DNA from: Anthonomus grandis grandis
Lineage: Eukaryota; Arthropoda; Insecta; Coleoptera; Curculionidae
NCBI RefSeq assembly: GCF_022605725.1
Contig: NC_065551.1
Location: forward strand, 17,980,001 to 18,044,000
DNA: 64,000 nucleotides
Direction of reading: 5' to 3'
Below, piece after piece: positions 44,961 through 56,890 of the stretch. The notes below the pieces were generated by a model that was not told the DNA's origin, made no database searches, and saw nothing but the letters and a program-made list of their open reading frames with translations. The translations under genes and the position numbers were made by a program. Positions within the stretch are counted from its first letter, which is position 1. Each line of letters starts with the position of its first letter.

Positions 44961-46535
44961 AAGTATTAAAAAAATAGAATTATGAAATAAATACATTTTT
45001 TTTCTGTTTACACTAGTTGCCATAGGTACTTTTGTTCGCTACTTTATTTATAGCTAGTACCATAAATAAATTTTAACGAATACATATAGAAGCAAAATTT
45101 CTTTTAAATATATTACCTAGTAATTCTGATTTATACATTAAGAACTCCCAACATTAAAAAAAGACTTGCTTTAATTAGTACAACTAGTTTTTTCTTTAAG
45201 TAAAAATAAATTAGAGATAATAATTAAGCTGAGCGAAATTATTTTAGGCAACATATTTAAAACAATTTGATTTATAATTAAAAAAACTTTGATTAAAAAA
45301 AAACCCTAATATGTTGTTGGCAATATTGATTCAAAAATCAAATATATTACATAATAAAATTACAGTGCAATTTTCTTAAAATTAAAAATTCTTTAACCAA
45401 TCCTTTGAAAGTTGTACTGGCAGAGAGCCAACCACCTTGAGTAAAAATATGGAAACGGTTTTATCTATATATTTTTTAACAGTAACCATTTATATTTTTA
45501 TAATTTTGATTTTCTAAAACGCATATACAAACAATATTTTTAAATACAAATATGATAGAAGTAAAAACTACAGTATCATTTGACCAGAATAATTTTATAG
45601 CAACCACCTCAACCAATATTCCCATAATTAATTTATGATTGAACAAGACTAAAATATATTACCCTTAATTGCGAAATACTTAATATTTCCGTTTAAGTCT
45701 CTTAAATTTAAATATTAGACCTTTATTTTTTGCTCCAACTAATCAATCTAATAATTCCATTTTAAGTGGCTATCCAAAGTAATTCTCACGTACTTAAATT
45801 AATTAGCAGCATATATATTTATATAGACTTCATTAACAAGTACTTTCATGAGATTGAATTTCGATAAATGAAAAATTATAAGATGAGTATTGCATATACT
45901 TGGTTTATTAGTTGACGGCAAATAAGCTATTGCTAAAGCAGATAAAAATTGTTTTTAAATCGCATTGTACTTTTAATTTTAAAAAAATCCACGCATTTGC
46001 CTCGTATACAATAACCGTAACAATGCAAAAGCCACAATCTTTCCCTCTGAAGATATTTTTAGTAAATCTTTAATATAGATTCAGAATAATATTACCCCAA
46101 CACTATATTGTGATATACTTAACGAGTGATAGTGAGTTTATTTTTACGTACTGTTTTATTTTTAATTTTGAAACAGCTAATAGGCTGTTTCATGAATGCC
46201 TGTATTAAATAGTTTTTGCAATAAAAGGTTAAGGCGAAACTCAACATCAAACGCTCAATCAAAGATCAATAAATATACATATTGTTAACGATTTATTGTC
46301 AAGGAGTTTCGACATATTTTCTGCTAAAGGATCTTCCATACTCAAGCTTTTGACAAGTTCATTCTGTTTTTTGGATAAAACACTATGTTTATCAAAAAAA
46401 TGTCAAGGCCTATTTTTTGCATAATTTTTTAAAATATTTTTAGACAATTTATTATTACACAATATTACATATTATTTTTTAATATTTGTATAGTTGAATA
46501 TATTTCTCTTACAAGAACCTAGTATAAAAATATTG
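44961..46535. other. Intergenic, nothing recognised
   Basis: About 1.6 kb of AT-rich DNA without coding or repeat structure that I can name. Confidence 0.5.
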
Positions 46536-46539
46536 ATTG

Positions 46540-46760
46540 CAGTATATATGTATGTTTGATTAAAATTTTTAACATTATCTTTTTTTGGATTTCACCTGCC
46601 AGATCTCTTCCAATGTTTACAAAAAACCTACTAGACGTATTGGTCACAGTAAAATCATTGTCAAGTTTTTCATTTTCCTGGTTTATAATCTTATTTGTAA
46701 ATTTTAATTCATCAGCCAATAATAATAAAGAAAGCAGTGATTAAGAGTTTGCACGTCAAG
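46540..46760 (-). pseudogene. Short LINE remnant (linker before RT)
   Basis: Minus-strand reading ADELKFTNKIINQENEKLDN followed by SRFFVNIGRDLAGEIQ resembles the 'xxxNxFNxYFVNIGxxLAxxI' linker that precedes the RT in Jockey/CR1-type LINEs. Nothing else of the element remains. Confidence 0.5.
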
Positions 46761-47945
46761 CAAAAATTACTTGTAATTATCAGAACTCATACATTTTAAA
46801 ATGAAAAAAAAAATATATGCTTATGTATAATATCTTTTATTTATACGTAATGATCAATATTCTTACTGTCTTAGAGACCCTCTCACAAGACCAATTTTTA
46901 ACCCATGATGTTTAATTTTGATGAAAAAATACGAATTTTTTGCGTTAAAAAAACTCTTAAATATTTTAATTTATCTTAAGATTTGCATAATAAAATAATA
47001 TAATAACCAGAAATGAAAATTTAAAATCCGCCGTTAAGGTGAAATTCCCATTATTTTTCATAACGCCTTTAAGATTTTTTACGCACCTTTAGAGCTCATT
47101 TCTGGTCTTAATTATTAGGCAATAAAAATATTATTTATGCATAAATTCCTGCATTTAATGATGCTGCGCTTGCGAGCATGAACGCTATGTGTGGTTTTAC
47201 TCATACCACTGGTATACGTCGATAGTGTTATAAAATTTTTGCTATACTAATTTAATGTTTTAAAAAATTTTGCTATTACAGCCTAATTGTTACTTTGCCG
47301 TGTTCTTTCATGCTTAAGAGATTCTAAGGGATATAGTACTGAGAAAATCTAAAAGGCATATTATTTTAGTTTAAGAACCACTATAAAAAAACCAACCTCA
47401 TAAGAGGTAATTCTCATTTTATTTATGTATTGAAGTAAAATTTTACAGATGTCCATAATATTAATGTCAAAAATTATAAATAAGAGTCAAACAAGTGAGA
47501 TTTTGTGGGATTTAACTTATGCTATGCAATTTATATTAGGAATTTCTCACTGCTCTGATATATATACCTGAGTACTACAACTATTCTCTTTTTCTTTTGT
47601 AATTTTACCAATACATTTGGTAACATCTATAGCATTCACATTTCCAGGACAAGTGCCGCATGACCTATCCATTGATAATTTTTATCGGGTTATGTGTACC
47701 TATATTAATTTTTCTGAAATAGGAGCAAATTTTTCTTTGCTTAAAGAATCGGTTAGATTATTCCTTTATCAGTCAGTTACCGTATGCCTCTTCCCCGTTT
47801 TTATTATTTGAAAAATTGGATAATTACGTTTTCATCCCTATAATAGGTCTTATTTAAATCTAACGCAAGATAACTACGACTTTGAGCTCTAAAGATAAAT
47901 TAAATATAATTCGGGACGTTAGCCATATTGATTGATTCACTTCTC
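46761..47945. other. Intergenic, nothing recognised
   Basis: AT-rich. A short plus-strand ORF near 47617 has no family likeness. Confidence 0.45.
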
Positions 47946-48837
47946 ACTTATATGTGTATATCACCATTGGTGGGATTAAAATACCAGCAGCTAAGAACCT
48001 AAACATAACTATTAAATTCGATTTGGATGGCATTCCTTTAAATCACTGGCTCCTCAGTTGTCGTATATTCTCCATTGGAATTGCTACAAGAACCAAGGGT
48101 CTGTTGCATCCAAGGGGCCGCAACAGACTTTTGTGGAATCTTGCACATACTGGTATCTTAAATGATTCCTGCATATTTTTCCCCACCCTTCTCTTTTTAC
48201 CTTGTTCATGGCATTATTGTATCTGGTTAAGCTTTATCTATAATAATTCCACACCCCAATTCCCTTTGTTCTATGAAAGAGTTTCCTTACTGTTCGCCTA
48301 AGACCACTTAGTTCTTGGTTCCACCAGGAGGTGGAATCCTTCCTGACATAGTGTGCTTAGGGGCCATGATTTCTCGAATACATCTTTAATAGGCTCTGTA
48401 ACTGACTTTGTCAGCATTTTAAGCTTCAGGTTGTTTTTACCTTTCATTAGTTTTCCAAATTGCTTCCCAGTGCCTCTTTATTGAGACTCTAGTTCATTTT
48501 CCTGAGATTCCTGTAGGTCCATGGAGTTTTGTCCACAGATTCTAGTTCGAATCTTATGTACCTGTGATGTAACAATCTGGGTTTGTCAAATAGGTGCTTC
48601 TGTGTCACAAGGCCAGAGATGCGACCCTTGCCTAGTGTTTAATCAATTACTTTTTCTTCTCTTTATGTTCCTCTGAGTTCTGGATACTAAGTCCAGAAGT
48701 TCAGAAAGAGCAGTTTTGGAATAAGCAACTATGGCTATACATCCAATTACTTCTTTTGTTTTACAACTCGTTTTCTTTGTCTACTTCCTTCCAAATCACC
48801 ATGTGGAGATCTTTCCAGGAGACTATATTTATTTGTA
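47946..48837 (-). pseudogene. R1-like LINE fragment, antisense (endonuclease end and linker)
   Basis: Minus-strand: HRYIRFELESVDKTPW and TYRNLRKMN (about 48565-48500) match the '(SD)HRYIxFxL...RNPRxTNW' end of R1-clade endonucleases. STSWWNQELSGLRRTVRKLF (48330-48275) and YNNAMNKVKREGW (48220-48180) match the 'WWNxxLxxLRxxxRxxFxxA' linker. The left end near 47946 has no RT. The right end meets the piggyBac TTAA site at 48838. Confidence 0.7.
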
Positions 48838-49104
48838 TTAACTCTTCGAAGTACTTAGGCACAAAATTCAACCCACCTATTATAAAACTCTACATGTATG
48901 TTGGAGTAAAATTTACCCCACCTACAATTGTTTTTTTCCCAGTAATGTACGTAGGTTTATTTATTAAACTGTCTGACTATATGATCATATTATAAGCCTT
49001 AGAGATTAAGCGTATAAAGTGCAGATGTCGCTAGATTGTGTCTAGTGATTTAAGTGGTTATTCGTTTGTTTATGTTTTGTTGTTGCACGTTTCATTCTAA
49101 AAAG

Positions 49105-49310
49105 GGTAAGATATTTTTGGTTTTTTTTTTAAGTTTTATTGTTTTTTTTTGTTAAAAATATTTGATATTCTTTTTATATTTATATAACTGTTTTATACTA
49201 AATAACTTGAAATTATTGAGTTACTTACTTCTATATTCTGTATTTTTATACTATGGGTTAAATTTTGTCCCAACATACAACTAAGGTTTTTTTTTTAGGT
49301 AGGAGCAAAA
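49105..49310 (+). other. Possible 5' untranslated intron of the piggyBac
   Basis: A donor-like AAAAGGGTAAGAT at about 49105 and a polypyrimidine run ending TTTTTTTTAGGTAGG at about 49298 bracket an AT-rich stretch just upstream of the start ATG at 49312. This pattern suggests a spliced leader exon; unproven. Confidence 0.35.
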
Positions 49311-49311
49311 T

Positions 49312-51063
49312 ATGGCAAGTGACCGAATTCCAGAACCATTACCTTTTAAGCTTATTGGTTTGACCGAAAATGATCTTTATAATGAAATTGAGAATATTAA
49401 AAATTCGGACAGTGAATTTGTAGGCATTCCATCAAATATCGACTCGGATAATAATAGTTGTAATGGAAATGATGTAGACGAGCCAGAAATCACAAATAAT
49501 TTATCAGAACCGGATAATATCGTAATATTATCATCTGATGAAGAACCGGAGGAATGGGACCCCGAAGACCTTATTCCACTGAGCGAATTAAAAACATTAT
49601 TCAAAATACAGTGGAGTAAGAATAATATAATAAAACGGTTCCACCTGTCCAATTTATGGAATATTCAGGACTAGCCCAAGTCATAAAGGAACTAGATAGG
49701 GTGACACCATATAATATTTTTAAACTCCTGATTTCAGACAAAATTGTCGAACATATAATGTTTCAAATAAACCTCTACGCAGTGCAAACTTTTCACAATT
49801 CCGGCAAAAGTTATAAGCCTACCGATAGTGTAGAAATGCGTAAATTTTTTGGTATAAACTTACTAATGGGTATCAAAAAGCTGCCGTCATATCGGGATTA
49901 CTGGAGTACAGATCCAATTTTACATGATCCCTATATTAGCAGACTAATAACTGTTCGTCGCTTTGGTTGGCTCCTAAGTAATGTACATCTTAATGACAAC
50001 AACTTCATGCCCAACCGAAGTTCCGATAATTTTGATGAATTGTGTTAGGTAAGACCATTTTTAGAAATGTTAAAATCCAATTTTCAAGCCTGTCTGCATC
50101 CTCACGAATTTTTATCAGTGGACGAGTCTATGATAAAGTTTAAAAGCCGATCTATGATCAAACAATACATGCCTGCAAAGCCAGTAAAGAGAGGCTATAA
50201 AGTGTGGATGATAGCTGACAGCACTGGATATTGCTGGGATTTTGAAATATATTGTGGCAAAACCGGTCCTGTTGCAGAAAAATGTTTGGGTATCAAAGTA
50301 GTGCTTCAGATGAGACAAAATTTAAAACACAGGTATCATAAAATTTTCTTTGATCACTTTTTACAAATATAGCCCTAATGAATCAACTATATTAAGAAAA
50401 GTTATATGCCTGTGGTACTTTTAGACATACTAGACAAAATATGGCCCAATTTCTGGAAGATAAAGTTATGCACAGAAGTGACTGTGACTGGTACGTGAGT
50501 TCTACAGGACTTTCAGCATTTAAATGGTGCGATAAAAGAACAGTTCACCTTCTTTCAAATTATCACAAACCAGATGACAAAACTGAGGTCAAAAGGAGAG
50601 CGAAAGACGGCAGTGTAGAAAAGATACCTTGCCCAATACCGCTGACTGATTACAATAAACCTATGAACTCATTAGATAAATTTGACCAAATGAGGGCAGT
50701 TTACGAAAAAGTAAAAAATAGTGGCATAGAGTTATGTTTTTCTTTATTGATGCTGCTCTTGTTAATGCTTACGTGTTTTACAAGTTGTCTGAAGGGCTTA
50801 AAATGAACATGAAAGAGTTTCGTTTGAATATTAGAGAACATCTAGTTGCTGACAAATTGGTAACATCATTACAGGGCACCGAAAAACCATTACCAACTCC
50901 CATTAAAAAAAGGAAACCTTCCCAACCAGAAACGATTAGACTTACTCAAAGTACAAATCAGCCACTACGAACCAGTAGACGAAGATGTGCAGTCTGTAGT
51001 TCCAAGGAATTTGAAATACGCACAAACTGGACCTGCAGCGTGTGTCAAGTTCCTCTACGTTAG
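49312..51063 (+). pseudogene. piggyBac transposase, about 580 codons, four lesions
   Basis: Start ATG 49312 after GGTAGGAGCAAAAT. An acidic N-terminus (to about residue 105) leads into the DDE_Tnp_1_7 domain: EMRKFFGINLLMGIKKLPSY (49830), LSVDESMIKFKSRS (50115; first catalytic Asp), RGYKVWMIADS (50190), KIFFDHF (50340; second Asp), TGLSAFKWCDKRTVHLLSN (50500) and LDKFDQMRAVY (50668; third Asp). The C-terminal cysteine-rich domain CAVCSSKEFEIRTNW then CSVC ends at 51063. Lesions: frameshift near 49655, TAG at 50046, frameshift near 50372-50400, frameshift near 50730. All three catalytic Asp are intact. Confidence 0.92.
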
Positions 51064-51307
51064 GGAAAGAACAAGTCTTGTTTTCAGTCCTACCATACAA
51101 AATAACTTTAGGCAGTAGTATGGTGGGTCAAAATATGTACCATGGGTTTTTTAAAGAAAAAAGTAAAGAATTTGATATTTCTCAATGTTATGTTTTATTT
51201 TAGAGCACCCTAAATTAGTTTTTATGTTTTTTTGTTATAAATAAAAATATTTTTTTTGTACCACTTGGGTAAATTTTTACCATTTTTTCTGTACCATAAA
51301 GAGTTAA

Positions 51308-52065
51308 GTCTCGTCACACCCTTGATATATAGGGTGGGGTAAAGCTCTTCTATTTCATACTGAAGTTACTTCTCTTGACTGCTACTGATTTTACAAATAA
51401 CCAGTCTCACTATACGCGTTCATATTTAATTTCACTAATTAAATATGAACGCCACATACCATTTTCCTCGTGTCTTTCGTCAACTCAAAAGCTCTGGATT
51501 AATAGGAATTTTCGCTCTCAGTGCCTAGTTCAGGTTGCAGCAACGACTATTTCGACTGGCCAAAAGGTGTAGAAACCACAGTTTTTCCACACTTTTCCCG
51601 CCAATAGGGAGCTAACTCAGCCGCGATGCTAACACCACGATTGTTGAAACCGAATTGGATCAATTACTTCTCCGCGGAGTACTTTTGCGAATATCGGCTC
51701 GTCCCCCACAACTAGTATATTTAGGCTCGAGGAAGCACAGTAATCTTATAATGATTCACCTCGTTTTTTTGTTCCAGTGCTGCCCCAAATAGTGTAGTGT
51801 GCGTTGGCACCGCATCCTATTAAAAGGTTTTTTGTTTTTGTATGCTGATCTTAATTTGCAATTTGACCACCACCGTCGTTCTTGTCGCAATCATCGTCCT
51901 TGTCGCAAAACTTCCACAGCGGTATGGCCTGTACATCTTTTCTCATAAAGCGGCCTTTTGAATTGGGTCCCACTTTTTTATATGCCACAAGTCTCCCTTT
52001 ATTTTTCCCATTCCTCTTATAGGGACCCTGGATAAAAGCTATCTGAATATCATGGTTTGTCATGA
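51308..52065 (-). pseudogene. R1-like LINE fragment, antisense (N-terminal endonuclease)
   Basis: Minus-strand: DIQIAFIQGPYKRNGKNKG (52055-52000) equals the 'xDxALIQEPxxxxGxxxGL' start of R1-clade endonucleases, then DVQAIPLWKFCDKDD (51945-51900), a damaged MRCQRTLHYLG (51810; the usual form is CDANAHHxxWG), and ADIRKSTPRRSN in place of 'PTFxxxxRxEVID' (about 51700-51650). It ends against the TTAA of the piggyBac. Whether it and 47946-48837 are one interrupted element or two fragments is uncertain. Confidence 0.7.
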
Positions 52066-52069
52066 CTCA

Positions 52070-52870
52070 AGGCTGCGGTTGTTTACATTACTACAAAATA
52101 ATAATTATTCACACCCATTTTTAGTAATTTATCTATTTGCAAGCCGACAATTTAAAATACATATGTTTATGAATTTTATAAGTTAAGCCTAACAACTAAA
52201 AATGTACCTATTTTTGAGTTCAGTAGTTGGGCATCCAGAATGTATTGTATTTTTTAGGTTGCGCTATTGCAAAGGGTTACATGTAATAGTTTTAACCCCT
52301 TATATTGGATATAAATTATATTGAACAAATTAACAAATAATTTTTAACAAATTTTTACTTAATTTGTTGGGTTGCAAAAAACGTGTTACTAATACCACAA
52401 TTCAAGGTTGAATATGATACCATACTGTAAATTTTATTATAAATTTTATTTAACTTTAACAAATATTATAAAACTCTACAAACTTGAGCTGACGGCTTAA
52501 TATTAGCCTTTAACATTTTAACAGCTATATAGAAGCCAATTATTGTACAGTTTATCCTATGGAAGAAGAGGCATGTATATATCTAAATCTTGGTGCGCTA
52601 AATCTTGCCATTAATCTATTTTTTTAATTTAATTTTCCAAATAAAAAAACCTTTAATATTAATATTATTATATATTTCCACGTGATTTTTTTTAAAAATT
52701 TAGCTTGTAACCGAACCCAGATTTTTGTGCCACAAAACAATTCTCTCATCAAGCGTCTTGATTTTCTATATGACAAGGCTTACTCTATATGGCCAAAATA
52801 TAAATTCCTTTCGTCATACAATGTTAACGAAATAAAAAAAGAATTTATCGTTAATTACCCCCGGTTCATA
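52070..52870. other. Intergenic, nothing recognised
   Basis: AT-rich spacer. Confidence 0.5.
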
Positions 52871-53030
52871 TAACAACTAAATCTCCAATATCGCCAGTCA
52901 GTCAGTCAGTCAGTCAGCGTAAAACAAGAATAAAATTCCACGGTGCCATGGCGCGATACTTTTGCCCCCGATTTGTCCGACAATAAATTCAAGTTAATTT
53001 AATTTTATAATACACACGTACTTACAAGAA
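52871..53030. other. CAGT microsatellite in CpG-retaining host-like DNA
   Basis: (CAGT) repeats five and a half times at 52895-52917, followed by CACGGTGCCATGGCGCGATA and CCCCCGATTTGTCCGAC. The mix of short repeat and complex unique sequence, without transposon motifs, suggests host DNA. Confidence 0.45.
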
Positions 53031-53449
53031 ATAAATTATTGAGGAGCCTTGACATGGTAAATTTTTAATAAATCACTTTCTGTGAATAATCTTATTTCAT
53101 GAAGAGATACATATATGGGGAGAAATTTCTTTTTAGGCGTACCGGCTTTTGTTAGTATTGTGAACGGGACTCGGGGGCCTTTCATCCGTCTAAATAGGTA
53201 CAAATTAATTTTTAAAAATATTTTATGGTAAAATATTTACATTAGGGCATAAGTCAGTTAATATTTTTTTGTTAAAGTATTTCTATTATCCTGTATGTGA
53301 AAAAAATCAATCATTAATTTTTTTATTGTAATTTTTTTAAAATTTAATTACTAGTCATATTAGTATAAAAGTTATAAAAGAAATATAATAAAGAGTTGAA
53401 ACAGAATTACCAGAAAATACAGACAAAAATGTTTAATTTTCACTTGTCT
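53031..53449. other. Intergenic, nothing recognised
   Basis: Includes a short complex stretch (GGCGTACCGGCTTTTG, GGGACTCGGGGGCC) at 53138-53190 in AT-rich DNA. Confidence 0.4.
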
Positions 53450-53813
53450 CGCTTGGCTAGAGTTACACAGTGGTAAGCGTCACTTTTTTGAAGTAGTATG
53501 TGCCCATTTCCAGCTATCCTTGGAATAATAAAGTTGTATGTGGTTGTTTTAGGGGTATGCAACCAACAAAATATAAGTGTATATATTTAAATAATAACGC
53601 AAATTTGGATGTGCTCACATACAATTTTGTTATTTTTTAAAACGTTATGATTTAAGTTGCAAAGTTAAGTTGTATTTACATTTTTTGTGCTTCATACAGC
53701 TGTATTGTTTACTATCTTGTTTGAGCCCAGTAATCAGTTTTGTTAGAGAATAGGTGTTTAAGTGATAAAAACGTTGTTGCGTTCGTTAGACGTATATTAA
53801 TAGTACTTCAAAT

Positions 53814-56800
53814 ATGTATAGTTCTTCTGATAGAGAGGATGATCTAAGAACTATTATGATGCGAGAGAAAAGACACCGATATCGACAAGATAGGTAAGGT
53901 TAATTTTTAGTTAGGGAAAAATTCAGGTCGCTATGGAATAATGCAATTTTTAGAATGAAAGAGGGCACGCAAAATGCTAGATTGGACTGGGAAGGTTATG
54001 ATTCTGATGTTGACCGAGAATATTTTCCCGATTGACCTGCAGAAACTAGCAGGTTTGTTATAAATATAAAAAAATGGTTTTATATTTTTTGACTACTATG
54101 TATTTTTAGCTCAGAAGAGTAAGACATTTTAGAAAGTGCGGATCATGTTACCGCACAAAATAGTGAAATCGAAGTGAAAAAAATAGTCGTAAAAGAACTA
54201 GAGATCCAAAATCTTATAAATGCAACATAAGAAAAAAAGCTCATAATAAAGGAAAAGAATATATATCTACACGAAAATAAATTAGTACCAGCAAAAAGCG
54301 TGAGAAATCAAATAAATTGTTTAAATAATTATGTTCAAGGATGTCAAAAATTTATTACTGAGGAGGAAAGACACTACTTACTACGTGATAAAGAAACAAA
54401 ATTTTTTTTTGATCTCCACTACCAAAAAAATTGCTGCACAAAGACATAGAAAAGGAAAGAATGCACAAAACAGTCGCAGAAAATACAGTTTTCGTTACTT
54501 TTTTAATGTCCAGAGTGCAGAGGATTGAAGTGTGCAAGCTATTTTACTTGGGGACATTATGAATAGGTCAAACGCCAATCTACAATGCACATTTGGGAAA
54601 ACAAGTCGAATCGAATACACCTAAACAGAATAAACAAGGAAGACATGCAAAACACAAAATTCACGACGATGACAAAAATCTGGTTAAATTGCACATCGAA
54701 AGCTTTCCCTAAGTGGAATCGCACTACTGCCGGGAGACTATTAGCAGAGAGTACCTGGACCGAAACCTTTGCATTTTAAAAATAAATTTGCTCTACGTGG
54801 ATTTTGTGCAAGTCAAAACACAGAAACCTGGTTAAAGAGTCGTTCTACAGATATATTTTTTGTAACGAATATAATATTTTATTTATAAGCCGAAAAAAGC
54901 AGATGTGATTTGTGTGAGAAAATGAGAGTAGACTGGCAACTGAAAAAGATGAAGAGTATTAATTTGAGGCTTTTCACAGAAAAACTGCCTGCAGAAGTTT
55001 AAAAAAAAATTACAGGAAAAATGAAAACACTGTTTTTTTTATATTTTTGACCTGCAAAATGTTTTGTCATACCCTCGAGCCGAAATCAGTAGTTTTTACT
55101 ACAGAAGCAAGTTTAATATATACAATCTCACAGCTATCCTTTCTACTTCTAAGCAAGTTCAACTAATATTGCGCTGTTTGGCATGAAATATTTATGGGAC
55201 GAACTGGCAATGATATTACCAGTGCTGTGGTAACAAATTTGGAAAGGGTATTCATTGACAACCCACATATCACTTACCTAGTCTTGTGGAGTGATAGTTG
55301 CGTTCCGAAAAATAGGAACTCATTGATGTCCTATGATATAGTATTTTTTTTAAGAAGACTCTAATTTGAGCATTGTTACAATTAAATTTTCAACACCTGG
55401 ACCAAGTGTCTTATCTTGTATCCAAGAAATTGACAACGTGCATAGTGGCATTGAACGAGTGCTTAAAAAACGTGAGTTTTTCTCTCCAGTATCTTTGCTA
55501 CGACTTTTATTGAAAGTTAATCTCAAAAAATCTTACTGTGTAATTCAGATGAAAGCTAAAGACTTCAAGAACTTTAAGACCTATGCAGGATTACTTCCAG
55601 TTGTAACTGAAAAACGTAATAGGTGTAGTTATTGATTCAAATCTTAACTTTACTTCCCATATTAAAGTCAAACTTCAAGCCGCCTACATCAGATTAAAGG
55701 GCCTTTATCATTATAAGAAAATGTTGCCTTCAAAAATAAAATATTGGCTATGTGATACAACTAGTTCTTTCATTACTTGACTATGGGGATATTGTATACG
55801 GCGATTCTTTAACTAAATACTTATCGAACAAAATACAAAAACTTCAGAATAGTTGCATGAGATATTCATTTAATATTGCCTCTAGAAATCGCATAACTCC
55901 ATATTTAAATTCTAATTTAATTCTGAATTTTAGCAGTAAAAGGAAAGTCCATATGTTTAATTTAATTTATAAAATTATGAAAACCGGACAGCCTGCAAAT
56001 TTAAGAAATTTATTTTTTAATCAAGATATTCCTTATAATACAAGAAATCTCCATTTGCTTAGAATTCCTTTACATAGAACAGCAACCTTTAAAAAATCTT
56101 TTTTATATATGGGCATTCGGATGTGGAATGAACTACCTATTTATATAAAGGAATGTTCGCCTAAAAAATGTATTATAAACTTAAAAAAATATCTCTTAAA
56201 CATGCAAATTATGGTAACCTAATGTGGCCGTATTTTATAAAATGGTATTTTTGTTTTAATTAATGTTCTGCACACCTGATCTTGCTAATTGTAAATATTT
56301 ACATTAAAATTGAATTCTCACTCGCCTGTTATCTACCCTCCGTGCTCGCCCCTATACCGTTGTCGTTCGTCTTTGGATTCTTTTGTTTTTTCTTTTTTTG
56401 TTTTTCTTTTTGCCCAGCTTCATAGCCACTCGCTAGTTCATTGTAAAATGCACATATTGACCCTTTTGATTTTGGTATGGACTTTATTGTAAATACATAA
56501 TATTACGTTTTTTGGAAAATAGTTTTACAACGTACAACACGGATTGTACAGCACATGTACAAGTAATCTATGTACTTGCATGTGTATCGGTTTTTTTTAT
56601 TAAAATCGCGTTGCACTCCGATTACCAAACAAATTGTTGTAAATTTGAAACAAGTATTTTTTAATTTGGAATATAAGACTTCTTTTACTGAAGAGACCTG
56701 AAAAAAAGTTAATTTTAAATCTTCTATTATTAAAATAAGGACCATATTTGCATCAATACTGCCAACCCCAAAGCTTGCTAAAAAACTTTATATCTGCAAA

Positions 56801-56890
56801 AAAAATATCTGCTATTAAAGCGATGAAGACCCATATGCCCAAAGTTGATAGAAAATATTACACCACTTGAAATTGTAAATTTTACTTTGC
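53814..56890 (+). pseudogene. Element D transposase, three visible exons, interrupted by a LINE
   Basis: Exon 1 53814-53893 (MYSSSDREDDLRTIMMREKR) ends at GTAAGG; intron of 60 nt; exon 2 53954-54052 (MKEGTQNARLDWEGYDSD); GTTTGT donor; intron of 57 nt ending TTTTTAG; exon 3 from 54110. Both introns fall after the second base of a codon, as in element A. Exon 3 holds QKFITEEERHYLLRDKE (54340), RVQRIEVCKLFYLG (54515), KQGRHAKHK (54635), then damaged sequence where the acidic sites should be, TPGPSVLSCIQEIDNVHSGI (55395-55450) and FFSPVSLLRLLLKVN (55478-55525). After the LINE, the C-terminus resumes near 56760 (LPTPKLAKKL, KAMKTHMPKVDRKYYTTL to 56875). Many stops. Confidence 0.65.
55625..56500 (+). 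pseudogene. LINE G, 3' end only, inserted in element D
   Basis: Begins in the RT thumb (VIDSNLNFTSHIKVKLQAAY, 55625-55685), then after a frame break LVLSLLDYGDIVYGDSL (55760) and IASRNRITPYLNSNLILNF (55878), and ends at 56222 (FKKSFLYMGIRMWNELPIYI near 56090-56150). RNRITPYLN and MWNELP match LINE D (RNHITPHLN, MWNSLP), so both belong to one group. The 3' untranslated region runs to about 56500. As an insertion it is younger than element D. Confidence 0.8.

Larger units (their letters stand above)
48842..51303 (+). mobile_element. piggyBac element with TTAA duplication
   Basis: Flanked by TTAA at 48838-48841 and 51304-51307. Ends are CTCTTCGAAGTAC on the left and, inverted, CTCTTTATGGTAC on the right (first five bases identical, about 10 of 13 overall). 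Length 2.46 kb is normal for piggyBac. Subterminal copies of a (G)GTGGGTNAAATTTT-like word face inward from both sides at 48865, 48907, 51122 and 51267. It is inserted in R1-like LINE sequence that continues on both sides. Confidence 0.8.

Noticed and set aside
47617..47811. Membrane-like 64-codon ORF.
   Set aside because: Hydrophobic ORFs arise by chance in T-rich DNA; there is no start context or homology to support it.
49000..49080. TTAA at about 49007 or 49054 as the left boundary of the piggyBac.
   Set aside because: Neither is followed by CTCTT; the TTAA at 48838 is, and it brings the subterminal words inside the element and gives the usual length.
52895..52917. CAGT repeats as a CRISPR-like or satellite array.
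   Set aside because: Only five and a half 4-bp units: a simple microsatellite.
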